The position numbers were made by a program, and so were the translations under genes. The notes under the pieces were generated by a model that was given only the letters and a program-made list of their open reading frames with translations, made no database searches and was not told where the DNA came from. A DNA stretch of 64,000 bases from Cherax quadricarinatus (lineage: Eukaryota; Arthropoda; Malacostraca; Decapoda; Parastacidae), in contig NC_091298.1 of NCBI RefSeq assembly GCF_038502225.1, forward strand, positions 30,693,833 through 30,757,832. Direction: 5' to 3'. Within the stretch, counting starts at the first letter, position 1. Every line of letters starts with the position of its first letter. This document shows positions 1 to 11,834 of this stretch, one piece after another.

Positions 1-2400
1 ACAATTCAGTCTGGAGAACATAAAGTAGCCATTGGAGTGATGTATAACCCACCACAGAACTGCAGGAGGGCAAGAGAGGAGTATGAAGAAAACAACAGAG
101 CGATGGTGGACACACTGGCTAAGGTGGCAAGAAGAGCTCACTCGAGCAGAGCAAAGTTACTGGTAATGGGCGATTTCAACCACAGGGAGATTGACTGGGA
201 AAACCTGGAGCCACATGGGGGTCCCGAAACATGGAGAGCCAAGATGATGGATGTGGTACTTGAAAACCTCATGCATCAACATGTCAGGGACACTACCCGA
301 GAGAGAGGGAAGGATGAGCCAGCAAGACTGGATCTTGTGTTCACCCTGAGCAGTTCAGACATTGAGGACATCACTTACGAGAGGCCCCATGGAGCTAGCG
401 ATCACGTGGTTCTGAGTTTTGATTATATAGTAGAGCTACAAGTGGAGAAGGTAACAGGAATTGAACGGGAAAAGCCAGACTATAAAAGGGGGGACTACGC
501 AGATATGAGGAACTTCCTGCAGGAGGTTCAGTGGGACAGAGAACTGGTAGGAAAATCAGTAAACGAGATGATGGAATATGTAACAACCAAGTGCAAGGAG
601 GCAGAGGAAAGGTTTGTTCCCAAGGGAAATAGAAATAATAGGAAGACCAAAGCGAGTCCTTCGTTTACCCGAAGGTGTATGGAGGCAAAAACTAAGTGCA
701 GCAGAGAATGGAAAAGGTACAGGAGGCAAAGAACCCAGGAAAATAAGGAGAGTAGTAGAAGAGCCAGAAACGAGTATGCACAGATAAGGAGGGAGGTCCA
801 GCGACAGTACGAAAACGACATAGCATCGAAAGTCAAATCTGACCCGAAACTGCTGTATAGCCATATTAGGAGGAAGACAACAGTCACAGACCAGGTGATA
901 AGGCTGAGGAAAGAAGGTGGGGAACTCACAAGAAACGATCAAGAAGTATGTGGGGAGATCAGTATGAGATTTAAGGAAGTATTTACAGTGGAAACAGGAA
1001 GGCCTCTGGAGAAACAGAACAGAGGGGGACACCAGCAAGGAATATACCAACAAGGGTTGGATGAGGAGGTGAAGGAGCTGCTAAGGGACATCGATACCTC
1101 AAAGGCAATGGGACCGGACATCTCCCCATGGGTCCTTAGAGAGGGAGCGGATATACTGTGTGTGCCACTTACCACAATCTTCAACACATCCCTGGAAACT
1201 GGGCAACTACCTGAGGTATGGAAGATGGCAAATATAGTTCCCATTTTTAAAAAAGGAGACAGAAAAGAGGCACTAAACTATAGTCCTGTGTCACTGACGT
1301 GTATAGTATGCAAAGTTATGGAGAAGATTATCAGGAGGAGAGTGGTAGAGCACCTGGAACAGAACAAGAGTATAAACGCCAACCAGCATGGATTCATGGA
1401 AGGCAAATCCTGTGTCACAAACCTTCTGGAGTTTTATGATAAAGTAACAGAAGTAAGACACGAGAGAGAGGGGTGGGTTGATTGCATCTTCTTGGACTGC
1501 AAGAAGGCCTTTGACACAGTTCCTCACAAGAGATTAGTGCAGAAGCTAGAGGATCAGGCGCATATAACAGGAAGGGCACTGCAATGGATCAGAGAATGCC
1601 TGACAGGGAGTCATCGACGAGTCATGGTACGTGATGAGGTATCACAGTGGGCACCTGTGACGAGCGGGGTCCCACAGGGGTCGGTCCTAGGACCAGTGCT
1701 ATTTTTGGTATATGTGAACGACATGATGGAAGGGTTAGACTCAGAAGTGTCCCTGTTCGCAGGCGATGTGAAGTTAACAAGGAAAATTAAATCAGATGAG
1801 GATCAGGCAGGACTTCAAAGAGACCTGGACAGACTGGACACCTGGTCCAGCAACTGGCTTCTCGAATTTAACCCCGCCAAATGCAAAGTAATGAAGACTG
1901 GGGAAGGGCAAAGAAGACCGCAGACAAAGTATAGGCTAGGTGGCCAAAGACTGCAAACTTCGCTCAAGGAAAAAGATCTTGGGGCGAGTATAACACCGAG
2001 CATGTCTCCAGAAGCACACATCAACCAGATAACTGCTGAACCATATGGGCGTCTGGCAAACCTGAGAACAGCATTCCGATACCTTAGTAAGGAATCGTTC
2101 AAGACACTGTACACCGTGTAAGTCAAGACCATACTGGAGTATGCAGCACCTGTTTGGAACCCGTACTTGATCAAGCAAGTCAAGAAATTAGAGAAAGTGC
2201 AAAGGTTTGCAACAAGGCTAGTTCCAGAGCTAAGGGGAATGTCCTATGAAGAAAGGTTAAGGGAAATCGGCCTGACGACACTGGAGGACACGTGGTTTGC
2301 AACAAGGCTAGTTCCTGAGCTCAGGGGATTGTCCTGCGAAGAAAGGTTGAGGGAAATCGGCCTGACGGCACTGTAGGACAGGAGGGTCAGGGGAAACATG
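1..2400 (+). pseudogene. LINE A1 ORF2: endonuclease plus reverse transcriptase, inactivated
   Basis: The frame is open from base 1 to the stop at 2119-2121, so the true start lies upstream of the window. Domains in order: an AP-like endonuclease (GDFNH near 169-183, SDHVVL near 397-414), a basic linker (about 480-860), and a reverse transcriptase with motif A (CKKAFDTVPH, about 1498-1527), motif B (SGVPQGSVLGP, about 1660-1692) and motif C (about 1753-1770). Motif C reads FAGD where copy A6 has FADD, so the first catalytic aspartate is lost. The stop at 2119 is a single-codon change (TAA where other copies have TAC), and the family C-terminus continues in frame beyond it. It would copy element RNA at the nicked target site if active; with the lost Asp and the stop it is very probably dead. 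Confidence 0.9.
2206..2385 (+). repeat. 90-bp in-frame tandem duplication inside LINE A1
   Basis: Positions 2206-2295 and 2296-2385 are two adjacent, slightly diverged copies of the segment coding FATRLVPELRG...LREIGLT. The period is exactly 90 bp (30 codons). Other family A copies have this segment once. The second copy ends at a TAG stop. Confidence 0.9.
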
Positions 2401-2521
2401 ATAAAGACATACAAAATACTGCGTGGGATAGATAAGGTGGACAGAGACAGGATGTTTCAGAGATGGGACACAGTAACAAGGGGCCACAATTGGAAGCTGA
2501 AGACTCAGATGAGTCACAGGG

Positions 2522-3311
2522 TATTACGGATAGGAGATCTTTTTTAAAAAGGTTTAGGATTACCCCGGGTTTCGTTTTCAGTTATTGAAACAAATTCCTT
2601 GATGTTTCGTTTATATCAATCTTAATCAAAAGGGGTAAATCAGGACAAAGCCGTCTATACTATGTTAACTTTAACGAACATATTCATCTTCATTCAGAAT
2701 ATACTATAAAAGGTATATTCAAATTCTTATGATTTGGGCCCATTAAATACTAAGCAATTTCAATGCTTAAATATACCAAGTTAATAATCTTTGTACATAC
2801 TATTTAAATTACTATATATACTTCCTTACAGCTCAGATAGAGGTACCTCTTTTCCAATAACCGAGAAAACACCAATTTCCCAAGCTCGTCCTTGCATTAG
2901 GGAGATGTATGCAAACACTGTAAAATAATCCTCGAATAGATGAGTTGGTCTGTTTCCCCATTCACAGGGTAGACGGGGAAGAGCCAAAGCTAAGTAGGAC
3001 TGTTCTCAAAGCTTTCCCGAGATTATTATTATAATCAAAAAGAAGCGCTAAGCCACAAGGGCTAGACTGCCGGGAACAAGCCTCGTAAATGGCAGGTAAA
3101 CATAAGGCGCCAAATCATGACGTCATAAACAACCCAACTCTTGGACAAAGTCGAGCTTGTTATACTTAACCGTACATATATACACAAATGATGAAGGATG
3201 ACTGATAATACTATGACGATCCAGCGGCTTCGGTTTAGCTATTACCGAAGCAGCTAGCGAGGTAGTATTATCTGGATGATAAAAGCAAAGAAATATTACG
3301 ATACATCGTAA
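2522..3311. mobile_element. 790-bp unclassified insertion with a 7-bp TSD
   Basis: LINE A1 is cleanly interrupted here. CACAGGG occurs at 2515-2521 and again at 3312-3318, and joining the flanks restores the family A sequence seen in other copies. The insert begins TATTACGG and ends CATCGTAA, so there is at most a short TTACG-type terminal match. It has no coding potential that I can see, a small GCTTCGGT/ACCGAAGC hairpin near 3227-3251, and an AGCGCT-type repeat near 3021-3065. It could be a non-autonomous DNA transposon or a degraded solo LTR. Confidence 0.75.
3021..3068 (-). repeat. Short interspersed motif (AGCGCT type), copy 1
   Basis: It carries GAAGCGCTAAGCC next to an (ATT)n-like tract. 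The reverse complement resembles the motif GGGTTTAGCGCTAACC with a following (AAT)n tract at 51632-51676, and a weaker copy at 62345-62380. It is probably the conserved end of an interspersed repeat. Confidence 0.5.
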
Positions 3312-3535
3312 CACAGGGATGTTAGGAAGTATTTCTACAGTCATAGAGTCGTCAGAAGTGGGATAGCCTAGCAAGTGATGTAGTGGAGGCAGGAACCATA
3401 CATAGCTTTAAGTCGAGGTATGACAAAGCTCAGGGAGCAGAGAGAAAGAGGACCTAGTAGCGATCAGTGAAGAAGCGAGGCCAGGAGCTGAGTCTCGACC
3501 CCTTTAACCACAATTAGGTGAGTACAGTTAGATGA

Positions 3536-4798
3536 GTACACCCCTACAACACCTACTCAGCATAACGAGGATAGTAAGTTACCTCACGTGAAGGCAGGCA
3601 GGTACTGAATACATTCACGTACTTGAACAAACGAGGCCAGCTACTTCAGACATACCCACACAGGGAAGACACAGGCATTTCACCACAAATAATCGACTGC
3701 TGTTACACTGTCATCAAATTAAGATTTGAACTAATATACAAACTCGTTGAAACTCTTTAATCTAACCTACTTTGGGCCTTTGCTGTGATTTGTAAGTCAT
3801 TATCATGGTATACGATCTTTACTACTAGACTTTAGTTATGTGGTTGAAAGTCTGAATGTCTGTTAGAGCACTACCTGTATATCTAACATGACAGTAGGAC
3901 CAGGTAAACTGGTAAGTAAACTTTCAACAAAGTGGTGTTTAAGCTGTATCATTATATGTAGAATGATGACCAAAACATTTGAATAGTTAATAAATATGAA
4001 TTTAAATTTAATTTGTATATTTCTCATTTGTAACGGTTCAAGTTTTTCCACACACTCTAGCTCAACGTTCCATTCAAATTTAGTTTATATAACGAACATT
4101 CTTAGGAACTTCTCAAAATTGATCAGGTAACAATATTTTACCTCGTTCCCAAAAACAGAGATCTGAAAAAATCGACATAATGCAAGTGGGTATAGTTACA
4201 TACGAAAAGTCTTACCACGATTTAAATCTCGACTTATGGCGTAAAATCTGTTTTATTAAAGATAAGAGCCACAATTCTCTTATCTGGTTTAGTTATAAAA
4301 AGTATTCTTACCCGACTTTAAGCTCTGCATAGCGTAATACTTTTATATTGGCAAAGAGTAACAATCATCTTAGATGTTATTTAAAGATTGATTTGTTATA
4401 TACGACTGGACGTCTACCAGGTGTCTTCAGTAGGAACTAACATCTCTTGTAGTATATTAGTTACTAAGAGTATGATACATAGATTTAAATGACATGAAGA
4501 AATAATCACTATATATTTTTTTATTCTAATTAATCTTTCTTTTATCTCTAAATTCAGAAATTTGTATGGCCAGAATCTATACAATTGAGTATTGTTAAAT
4601 GTTCCAATGAATACTTTAAATTTCAAGAACTTACGGATTATGCAAAAATCTGTACAACATTGAAGTAAATCTTAGTCGGCTTCTGTCATTCTTAGGAAAA
4701 TACCTGAGCAGAAACTGTCATATTTTCCAACAATACTTGTTGCAAATACTAATCTAATGATCCAGAGTGTAACCAGTGACAGAACGAATCATCGTCAT
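3536..4798. other. AT-rich DNA with no recognisable feature
   Basis: Both strands are full of stops and no ORF, repeat or RNA gene is recognisable. It is unique-looking AT-rich sequence between LINE A1 and the next microsatellite. Confidence 0.6.
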
Positions 4799-4799
4799 T

Positions 4800-5035
<236 letters not shown>

Positions 5036-5375
5036 GTGCTCAGCCTCATTCTTCATCCGCTCCACGCATCTCCCTCTGATGTGTAAACATCCCAGACAGA
5101 ATTACGAATCTCATCAAATTTTATTACATTTTTTAGAGCCGAAGTTTAAGTGAAGTTTTGATCGACGAAGAAAGGACGACTCTCTTTCTCCCTCTCTCTC
5201 TCTCTCTCCGCATTTTATTTTTGGTTTTGCTCAGCACGTTGTGTTATCAGGTAGGCAGGGTAAGACGAGGCAGTGAGTCTACTCATTGTGATCAAATATT
5301 TTATTACCTTGACACAGTACTCTTGGCTTCTCCCTGGTGAGTCGTGGTTATATTGCCTTGGTTAGGCGTCAGTTG
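5036..5375. other. Unique-looking spacer with a small CT tract
   Basis: No gene is recognisable. A short (CT)n run lies near 5188-5208. Confidence 0.5.
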
Positions 5376-5765
5376 TGTGTTACTGCTGCTGGTATTTACG
5401 TTTTTACTGCTCGTGCTGCTGCCACTCTGCTGCATTATTTGTTGCTGTTGCGTTGATGTTTCCTCTGCTATTGCTGCTGCTGTTTTGGCTTGTGCTGCTC
5501 TTGTTACTGTTGCTGCTGCTGCCGTTGTTGTTTCTGTTTCTGCATTTCTTTTTGTTTCTGCGTCTGCATTTGTTGATTCCATTTGTGTTTTGGTTGCTAC
5601 TGTACTGGTTGTTGCTGTTGTTGATCGACGCTGTTGTTATAGTTGCTGTTGTTTATTTTGTTGTTGTTGCTGTTTGTATCCCTGTTGCAGCTTCTTTTTT
5701 TATTTTTTATTCTTCTTCTCGTCTTCATCTTCCTCTTCCTCCTCCTCTTCTTGCTGCAGCGTCAT
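5376..5765. repeat. Cryptically simple TTG/CTG and CTT-rich stretch
   Basis: Irregular TTG, CTG and TGC triplets run from about 5380 to 5690, followed by a pyrimidine run to about 5755. The overlapping Leu/Cys/Val-rich ORFs in several frames simply mirror the triplet composition. Confidence 0.8.
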
Positions 5766-6483
5766 GTTCTGCTGCTTCCCGCACACAACTTCTCTTGTGC
5801 AACAAAGATGAAACAAGGTAGATCATTTAGATAATTGCTTCATAATGAAATTCTACCAGGGTTAGAGTATCTAGAGAGAAGGTGCATCTAGAAATATTCC
5901 GTCTATTAAAACAGCAGATGGGAAAGGCTGTCAGAACGGTACAGTAAGGTATGCAATTCGGAATGGTACGATTAATTTTTTTGTTAAAAGTAAGGTATTT
6001 AAACAACAGTGTACTATTTTCCTTTAGGTACGGTATGGTATTTTTCAGATAAAGCAAAGAGAAAAAAGTAACATTCCGAACCGATCTGTTAACCTTGACT
6101 ATATAACGAAATTCGTCTCCAGATTTCATAATTTTTTTTAAATTTCTTACCTGGTGAGAGAAGACAGGACAGGTAATGTGACAGCAGGCAAAACCTGGAG
6201 AAATCTAGTGTTATCTTCATTATCAAATGTAGGGATGGAAAATCCGGATACATTCAAGTTGTGGCACAGATATCCTCAGCAACACATGAGGAAAATTGCC
6301 GAGGTGGTACCTGCATTTCCTGTTACGCAAGTGAGTGTAGAGCTCACTTTTTCTGGTTAGATTTGGAATGAAAGACGATATTATGGACGCAGTTATGTTC
6401 ATAAGGTACAACACAGGTCACTCTTATCTTTCACCTCAGTACACTCGCTGCTATAGTTGCAATTTTATTTTGCTCTGTCAAAT
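5766..6483. other. No recognisable feature
   Basis: This is AT-rich sequence with only short ORFs. Nothing matches a family I know. Confidence 0.5.

Positions 6484-6541
<58 letters not shown>
6484..6541. repeat. (TA)n microsatellite, left flank of a palindrome
   Basis: An almost pure TA tract immediately left of the inverted repeat. With the (TA)n at about 6794-6868 it extends the hairpin. Confidence 0.95.
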
Positions 6542-6544
<3 letters not shown>

Positions 6545-6575
6545 AGGAATTCATGAGCATGCAGAAATATACACA

Positions 6576-6792
6576 AACACTGATCTCTGGCTGAAGGAGA
6601 CTCAGACCTACAGAAAGCTTAGGACCAGGTACGCAGTGCTTTACCAATCTCTCCACACTGGACCAATACCTTGGCGTGTAGCATGACCTACACGCCAAGA
6701 TATTGGTCCAGTGTGGGTAGATTGGTAAAGCACTGCGTACCTTGTCCTAAGGTTCGTGTAGGTTCGAGTCTCCTTCAGCCAGAGATCAGTGT

Positions 6793-6793
<1 letters not shown>
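6576..6793. mobile_element. Palindrome of two inverted tRNA-like (SINE-like) units
   Basis: Two arms of about 105 bp (6576-6680 and 6689-6793) are near-perfect reverse complements around an 8-bp spacer, GCATGACC. Each arm carries a pol III box-B-like GGTTCGAGTCTCC (plus strand in the right arm, near 6750) and an upstream box-A-like GGGTAGATTGGTAAAGC. A tRNA-derived SINE unit in head-to-head orientation is the simplest reading. (TA)n lies on both sides. Confidence 0.8.

Positions 6794-6868
<75 letters not shown>
6794..6868. repeat. (TA)n microsatellite, right flank of the palindrome
   Basis: A TA tract that continues directly from the right arm of the inverted repeat. Confidence 0.95.
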
Positions 6869-6870
<2 letters not shown>

Positions 6871-7103
6871 GTGTATGGAGCGAGAGCGTCCACTAGAGCC
6901 GAGATAAAGGGAGACTTACTGATGGTTGAGGAGTCATGGGGTGTATAGCATCCACCCCTAAACTAGTACCAATAGGCCTTGTGCCCACACACTGCTCTTA
7001 CCTCCATTAGTATTCTTCTCACGCTTGCTCGAGCAATCAAGAGCTCCCCATCGCCTAACCTCTCATCCCCGCCTTACCCCGCCAGCCTCTCAAACTAGCT
7101 TCG

Positions 7104-7141
<38 letters not shown>

Positions 7142-8050
7142 TTTCTCTCTTTCTTTCTCTTTTTCTTTCTCACTCTTCCGCACCTACCCGATTTTTCTTT
7201 TCCTCCTTAGCATCTCCATTTTTGTTTCTAGCCTTTCCTTGCACTCGCTCTTCTCTCTCTCTCTCAGCGTCCTACTCTTCCTCTTTCCTTTTCTTTCTTA
7301 TATATCACGTCTCTTGCCCTCTTCTTTGTTGTTCTCACTGCGTCTGCTGTTATGAAAACACTGAGGAAAACAGCCAGAATGAAGTTCCTGAGAGTCACCA
7401 GTCATGAGAGTCATTGTTAACATTCGCTTTGTACATGTGAGTAAGAATTGTGATATCTGTCCTGTGCTATACTAAGTTACCATCAGATAACAAGTCAAAA
7501 TAACGTGGGTGAGGCAAGAGGTGAGTAGCCTTGCATGGGTCTCAACCTGGTTCACAGGCAACCGGTGGGTAGAGAGTGTGTTTGTCTCATATTATTCGGT
7601 TGAATGATGGAGTCTTCACTTGTCTTTGCTCTCATTGACCTAAATTTACTGACTACCTCGTTAATAATCATAGGCTCACTGCGTCTGTTATATCATCTTT
7701 TTCTGTATCTATGGAGGTAAGGGGAAAATATATATCTTCCTATCTTACTCTTACCTTCATTAACTCCATTCCCTAGTTTCTTTCAGTTTGTTACGTAGGT
7801 TGACAAACTGAATCCGGAACTTATCTAGCGGGCAAAACTTGTCTGCTAGAAAGTCAGCCATGTTCTGAATCAAGACTCTGCTCTAATCAAATTCCACAAA
7901 TCGTGAAATGTCCTGAAAACAGTATGTGAGAAATCGATTTAGAAATAACTTATCTTCTCCCGCTGTATGTTCTTAACTCATCTGTTTTCTCCATGCTCTT
8001 CCTCTACCGTTTTATGTTCTGCCTTCCTTTTTTCACTTCTCCTTTTCCTC
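6869..8050. other. Spacer with CT-rich low-complexity DNA
   Basis: A pyrimidine-rich stretch with a (CT)n core lies at about 7105-7340. The rest, 7341-8050, shows no recognisable gene or repeat. Confidence 0.55.
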
Positions 8051-8195
8051 TTTTTTCTTCTTCTTCTTCTTCTTCTTCTTCTTCTTCTTCTTCTTCTTCT
8101 TCTTCTTCTTCTTCTTCTTCTTCTTCTTCTTCTTCTTCTTCTTCTTCTTCCTCCTCCTCCTCCTCCTCCTCCTCCTCCTCCTCCTCTTCTTCTCC
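8051..8195. repeat. (TTC)n-(TCC)n compound microsatellite
   Basis: Uninterrupted TTC triplets run to about 8149 and then change to TCC triplets to about 8187. Open frames through it (poly-Ser, poly-Leu, poly-Glu, poly-Arg) are artefacts. Confidence 0.97.
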
Positions 8196-8424
8196 TTTCC
8201 ATCCCCTCCAATTCACACATTTCTTTCAACCCTTCCATTTCCCTCCTGGTTACCATCATGTATCACTACAATAAACGTTGAGGTGGGAAGATGACGCAGT
8301 GGGTGTCAGCGTGCGTCAAGATCAACGTTCTATGCGTTTTTTGAGTTCGTCGAGGCTGATAAAAAGTGTGTGCTTCAAGAGCGAGGCTGTGTGAGTGTCT
8401 GTGTGCGTCGGGATAGAGGGAGAG

Positions 8425-8722
8425 ATAAGATAAGATTTTGTTCGGATTTTTAACCCCGGAGGGTTAGCCACCCAGGATAACCCAAGAAAGTCAGTGCGTC
8501 ATCGAGGACTGTCTAACTTATTTCCATTGGGGTCCTTAATCTTGTCCCCCAGGATGCGACCCACACCAGTCGACTAACACCCAGGTACCTATTTGCTGCT
8601 AGGTGAACAGGACAATAGGTGTAAGGAAACGTGTCGGAATTTCCACCCGCCGGGAATCGAACCCGGGCCCTCCGTGTGTGAAGCGGGAGCTTTAGCCACC
8701 AGACCACCGGGCCACACCACCA
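8425..8722 (-). mobile_element. tRNA-Val-type SINE (SINE family 1)
   Basis: Read on the minus strand, the head (8722 to about 8645) folds like a tRNA. It has box A (TGGTGGCTAAAGCTC, 8687-8701), an anticodon loop TTCACAC with CAC, and a canonical box B GGTTCGATTCC at 8652-8662. CAC is a valine anticodon and the arm resembles tRNA-Val. The body contains GTGTTAGTCGACTGGTGTGG, shared with the diverged copy at 22.1-22.4 kb, and the 3' end has a TCTTATC-like tail near 8430. At the 5' end the word CACCAGACCACCGGGC is duplicated (8697-8712 and 8717-8732). It is transcribed by pol III if active and depends on LINE machinery. Confidence 0.88.
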
Positions 8723-8910
8723 GACCACCGGGCGTGTTAGTGTGAATGTGCACTGCGCCTGTACACTCACATCTGTGAGAGGAGTGCACGAGCGTGCGCA
8801 GCTGTGGCGCTGGAGAAGCTGCCACATAGTTCCTGTGTTAGACTTTGTGCGTACGTACACAATTAGCACGCCAGGAATACGCTTTCTGGGATTCACACAC
8901 ATACACATGT

Positions 8911-8919
<9 letters not shown>

Positions 8920-9006
<87 letters not shown>

Positions 9007-9057
9007 CCAGGAGCTGTGACTCGACTTCTGCAAATATATATATATATATATATATAT
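8920..9057. repeat. (AC)n and (AT)n microsatellites around a LINE A tail scrap
   Basis: (AC)n runs from about 8922 to 9005 and (AT)n from about 9033 to 9057. Between them, 9005-9032 reads GCCAGGAGCTGTGACTCGAC, the same word that lies near the 3' end of family A LINEs. The site may be a relic of a family A 3' end. Confidence 0.85.
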
Positions 9058-9279
9058 TTAAGTAGTAGGTTGGTAGACAGCAACCGCCCAGGGAGGTACT
9101 ACCGTCCTGCCAAGTGAGTGTAAAACGAAAGCCTGTAATTGTTTTACATGATGGTAGGATTGCTGGTGTCCCTTTTTTCTGTCTCATGAACATGCAAGAT
9201 TTCAGGTACGTCTTGCTACTTCTACTTACACTTAGGTCACACTACACATACATGTACAAGCACATATATACACACCCCT

Positions 9280-9523
9280 CTGGGTTTTCTTCTATTTTCT
9301 TTCTAGTTCTTATTCTTGTTTATTTCCTCTTATCTCCATGGGGAAGTGGAACAGAATTCTTCCTCCGTAAGCCATGCGTGTTGTAAGAGGCGACTAAAAT
9401 GCCGGGAGCAAGGGGCTAGTAACCTCTTCTCCTGTATATATTACTAAATGTAAAAGGAGAAACTTTCGTTTTTCCTTTTGGGCCACCCCGCCTCGGTGGG
9501 ATACGGCCGGTGTGTTGAATGAA

Positions 9524-9525
<2 letters not shown>
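9280..9525 (+). repeat. Probable interspersed repeat ending in (AT)n
   Basis: The stretch contains words such as GTTGTAAGAGGCGACTAAAA and CGCCTCGGTGGGATACGG and runs straight into the (AT)n tract at 9527. From memory this resembles an abundant decapod interspersed repeat with an AT-repeat tail, but only one copy lies in the window, so internal support is lacking. Confidence 0.35.

Positions 9526-9526
<1 letters not shown>

Positions 9527-9603
<77 letters not shown>
9527..9603. repeat. (AT)n microsatellite
   Basis: A pure AT tract of about 75 bp. Confidence 0.97.
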
Positions 9604-9604
<1 letters not shown>

Positions 9605-9665
9605 TGAGTATAAACAAAAAGCTCTCACACCCATACACAGATGTGTGTGTATGTGTGTTAGATTT

Positions 9666-9668
<3 letters not shown>

Positions 9669-9746
<78 letters not shown>
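9669..9746. repeat. (GA)n microsatellite
   Basis: A pure GA tract of about 77 bp. Confidence 0.97.
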
Positions 9747-9747
<1 letters not shown>

Positions 9748-9879
9748 TGTTTACATAGTGATGTTTTTTCCAGTCCACACTTCCTTATTATCCTCGCTCC
9801 GTTGACTCCGGGGAGCCCCACCCCCCCTGTGTCTACTGTCCTCTCCCCCGGGTCTGTACGTGGTCAGTGTGACAATGGT

Positions 9880-10215
<336 letters not shown>

Positions 10216-10279
10216 CATTTCTAACATTGGATTTTCGTCCAAAGCACTGTATCCTTACTAGTGTTTACTGTTAATTCTC

Positions 10280-11150
10280 TACTTCCATTCCACCCTACCT
10301 TCTATACTTCCATTCCACCCTACCATTTATACTTCCATTCCACCCTACCATCTATACTTCCATTCCTCCCTACCATCTATACTTCCATTCTTTCCTACCA
10401 TCTATACTTCCATTCCTTCCTACCATCTATACTTCCATTCCTTCCTACCATCTATACTTCCATTCCTTCCTACCATCTATACTTCCATTCCTTCGTACCA
10501 TCTATACTTCCATTTCTCCCTACCATCTATACTTCCATTCTTTCCTACCATCTATACTTCCATTCCTCCCTACCATCTATACTTCCATTCCTTCTTACCA
10601 TCTATACTTCCATTCTTCCCCACCATCTATATTTCCATTCCTCCCTACCATCTATACTTACATTCTTCCCTACCATATATACTTACATTCTTCCCTATCA
10701 TCTATACTTACATTCTTCTCTACCATCTACACTTACATTTTCCCTACCATCTATACTTACATTCTTCCCTACCATCTATAGTTACATTCTTCCCTGCCAC
10801 CAATAGTTACATTCCTCCCTAATATCTATACATATTCCTCCCTGCCACCTATAGTTACATTCCTCCCTAATATCTATACATATCCCTCCCTAATATCTAT
10901 ACATATTCCTCCCTGCCATCTGTACTTCCATTCCTCCCTGCCATCTGTACTTCCATTCCTCCCTGCCATCTGTACTTCCATTCCTCCCTGCCATCTGTAC
11001 TTCCATTCCTCCCTGCCATCTGTACTTCCATTCCTCCCTGCCATCTGTACTTCCATTCCTCCCTGCCATCTGTACTTCCATTCCTCCCTGCCATCTGTAC
11101 TTCCATTCCTCCCTGCCATCTGTACTTCCATTCCTCCCTGCCATCTATAC
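10280..11150. repeat. 25-bp minisatellite (CCATCTATACTTCCATTC type)
   Basis: Tandem 25-bp units contain TACCATCTATACTTCCATTC. They are diverged at the left (10280-10900) and become nearly identical at the right (about 10906-11142, roughly nine units with the variant TGCCATCTGTAC). The gradient suggests recent homogenisation or expansion at the right end. Repeating ORFs on both strands follow the unit and are not genes. Confidence 0.93.
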
Positions 11151-11830
11151 TTTCTTTTCTACCATAAATACTACATCTCGTCTTTTCCTCCTCGTTAGCT
11201 TCATTTTGGTTCCGTCTTCTTAACTGCCTAAGTGTCTCAGTTCTCCATCTCTGGTACGTTAATCCCTTACTAAACATTGAGTCACTTACCGTATAATCTC
11301 TCCGTCTCTCTTTCTTTCCCCTCCCAATTTATCGTCGTCTTCTCGTCCCGTTTCCCTTTCTGCCGTTACCTTCTTGATCCGTTCTGCACTTTCTTTTTTT
11401 CCTCCCTCATGGGTTTTCCCTTCCTTCCATTCTTCCTGGCTTCTTCGCTCTCTCCTTCCTTCCCTGGCTCCCTTAAGCCGTTCTCCCTCACTGGTTCCCT
11501 CAAACCGTTCCTCCCTCCCTCCATCCATGGCTTCCTCACTCCAGTCCTCCCTCCCTATTAATTCATAACCTGCTCTTGATCTGGCTCTCCTGCTCTGCCA
11601 ATTCCTCTCTCCCCTCCTATCATCTATGCCCAACATTCTCCCCCTTCCATAATCCCATTCCCTTTTCTCCCTCACCTCCTCTCTCTCTCTTCCCTGCCTC
11701 CATCTCACCTCTCCTCTCACTTTCTCCCTCCCTCTGCCCATAAGACACATCTGCACCACCGCGATGGAATATCTTCCGAGGATTTACATATTCCATTGAT
11801 AACAACACAACGAGGTCTGGTTTGAAACAC
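11151..11830. repeat. Pyrimidine-rich low-complexity DNA
   Basis: CT-rich sequence with TCCCTCCCTCC and CTCTCTCT patches from about 11290 to 11740. No gene is visible. Confidence 0.6.
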
Positions 11831-11834
11831 ATTT

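Larger units (their letters stand above)
1..3535 (+). mobile_element. LINE family A, copy A1 (non-LTR retrotransposon, 5' end outside window)
   Basis: This is a CR1/L2-like LINE running off the left edge. It holds an endonuclease and reverse transcriptase ORF, then the C-terminal tail typical of this family (tail words such as FATRLVPELRG and KYFFSHRVV), and ends near 3535 in a GTGAGTACA-type 3' end. The body is contiguous to 2521, is interrupted by a 790-bp insertion, and resumes at 3312-3535. The other family A copies in the window (16.7, 26.3, 52.2 and 52.8-57.1 kb) define where the sequence should be continuous. Family placement rests on recognised RT and endonuclease motifs; the exact clade is inferred. 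Confidence 0.9.

Noticed and set aside
7967..8281. Long open frames of poly-Leu, poly-Ser, poly-Glu and poly-Arg (also at 4.75-5.15, 21.5-22.1, 33.9-34.3 and 57.2-58.2 kb)
   Set aside because: They are translations of microsatellites; all frames of the repeat are open at once and there is no codon bias or conserved domain.
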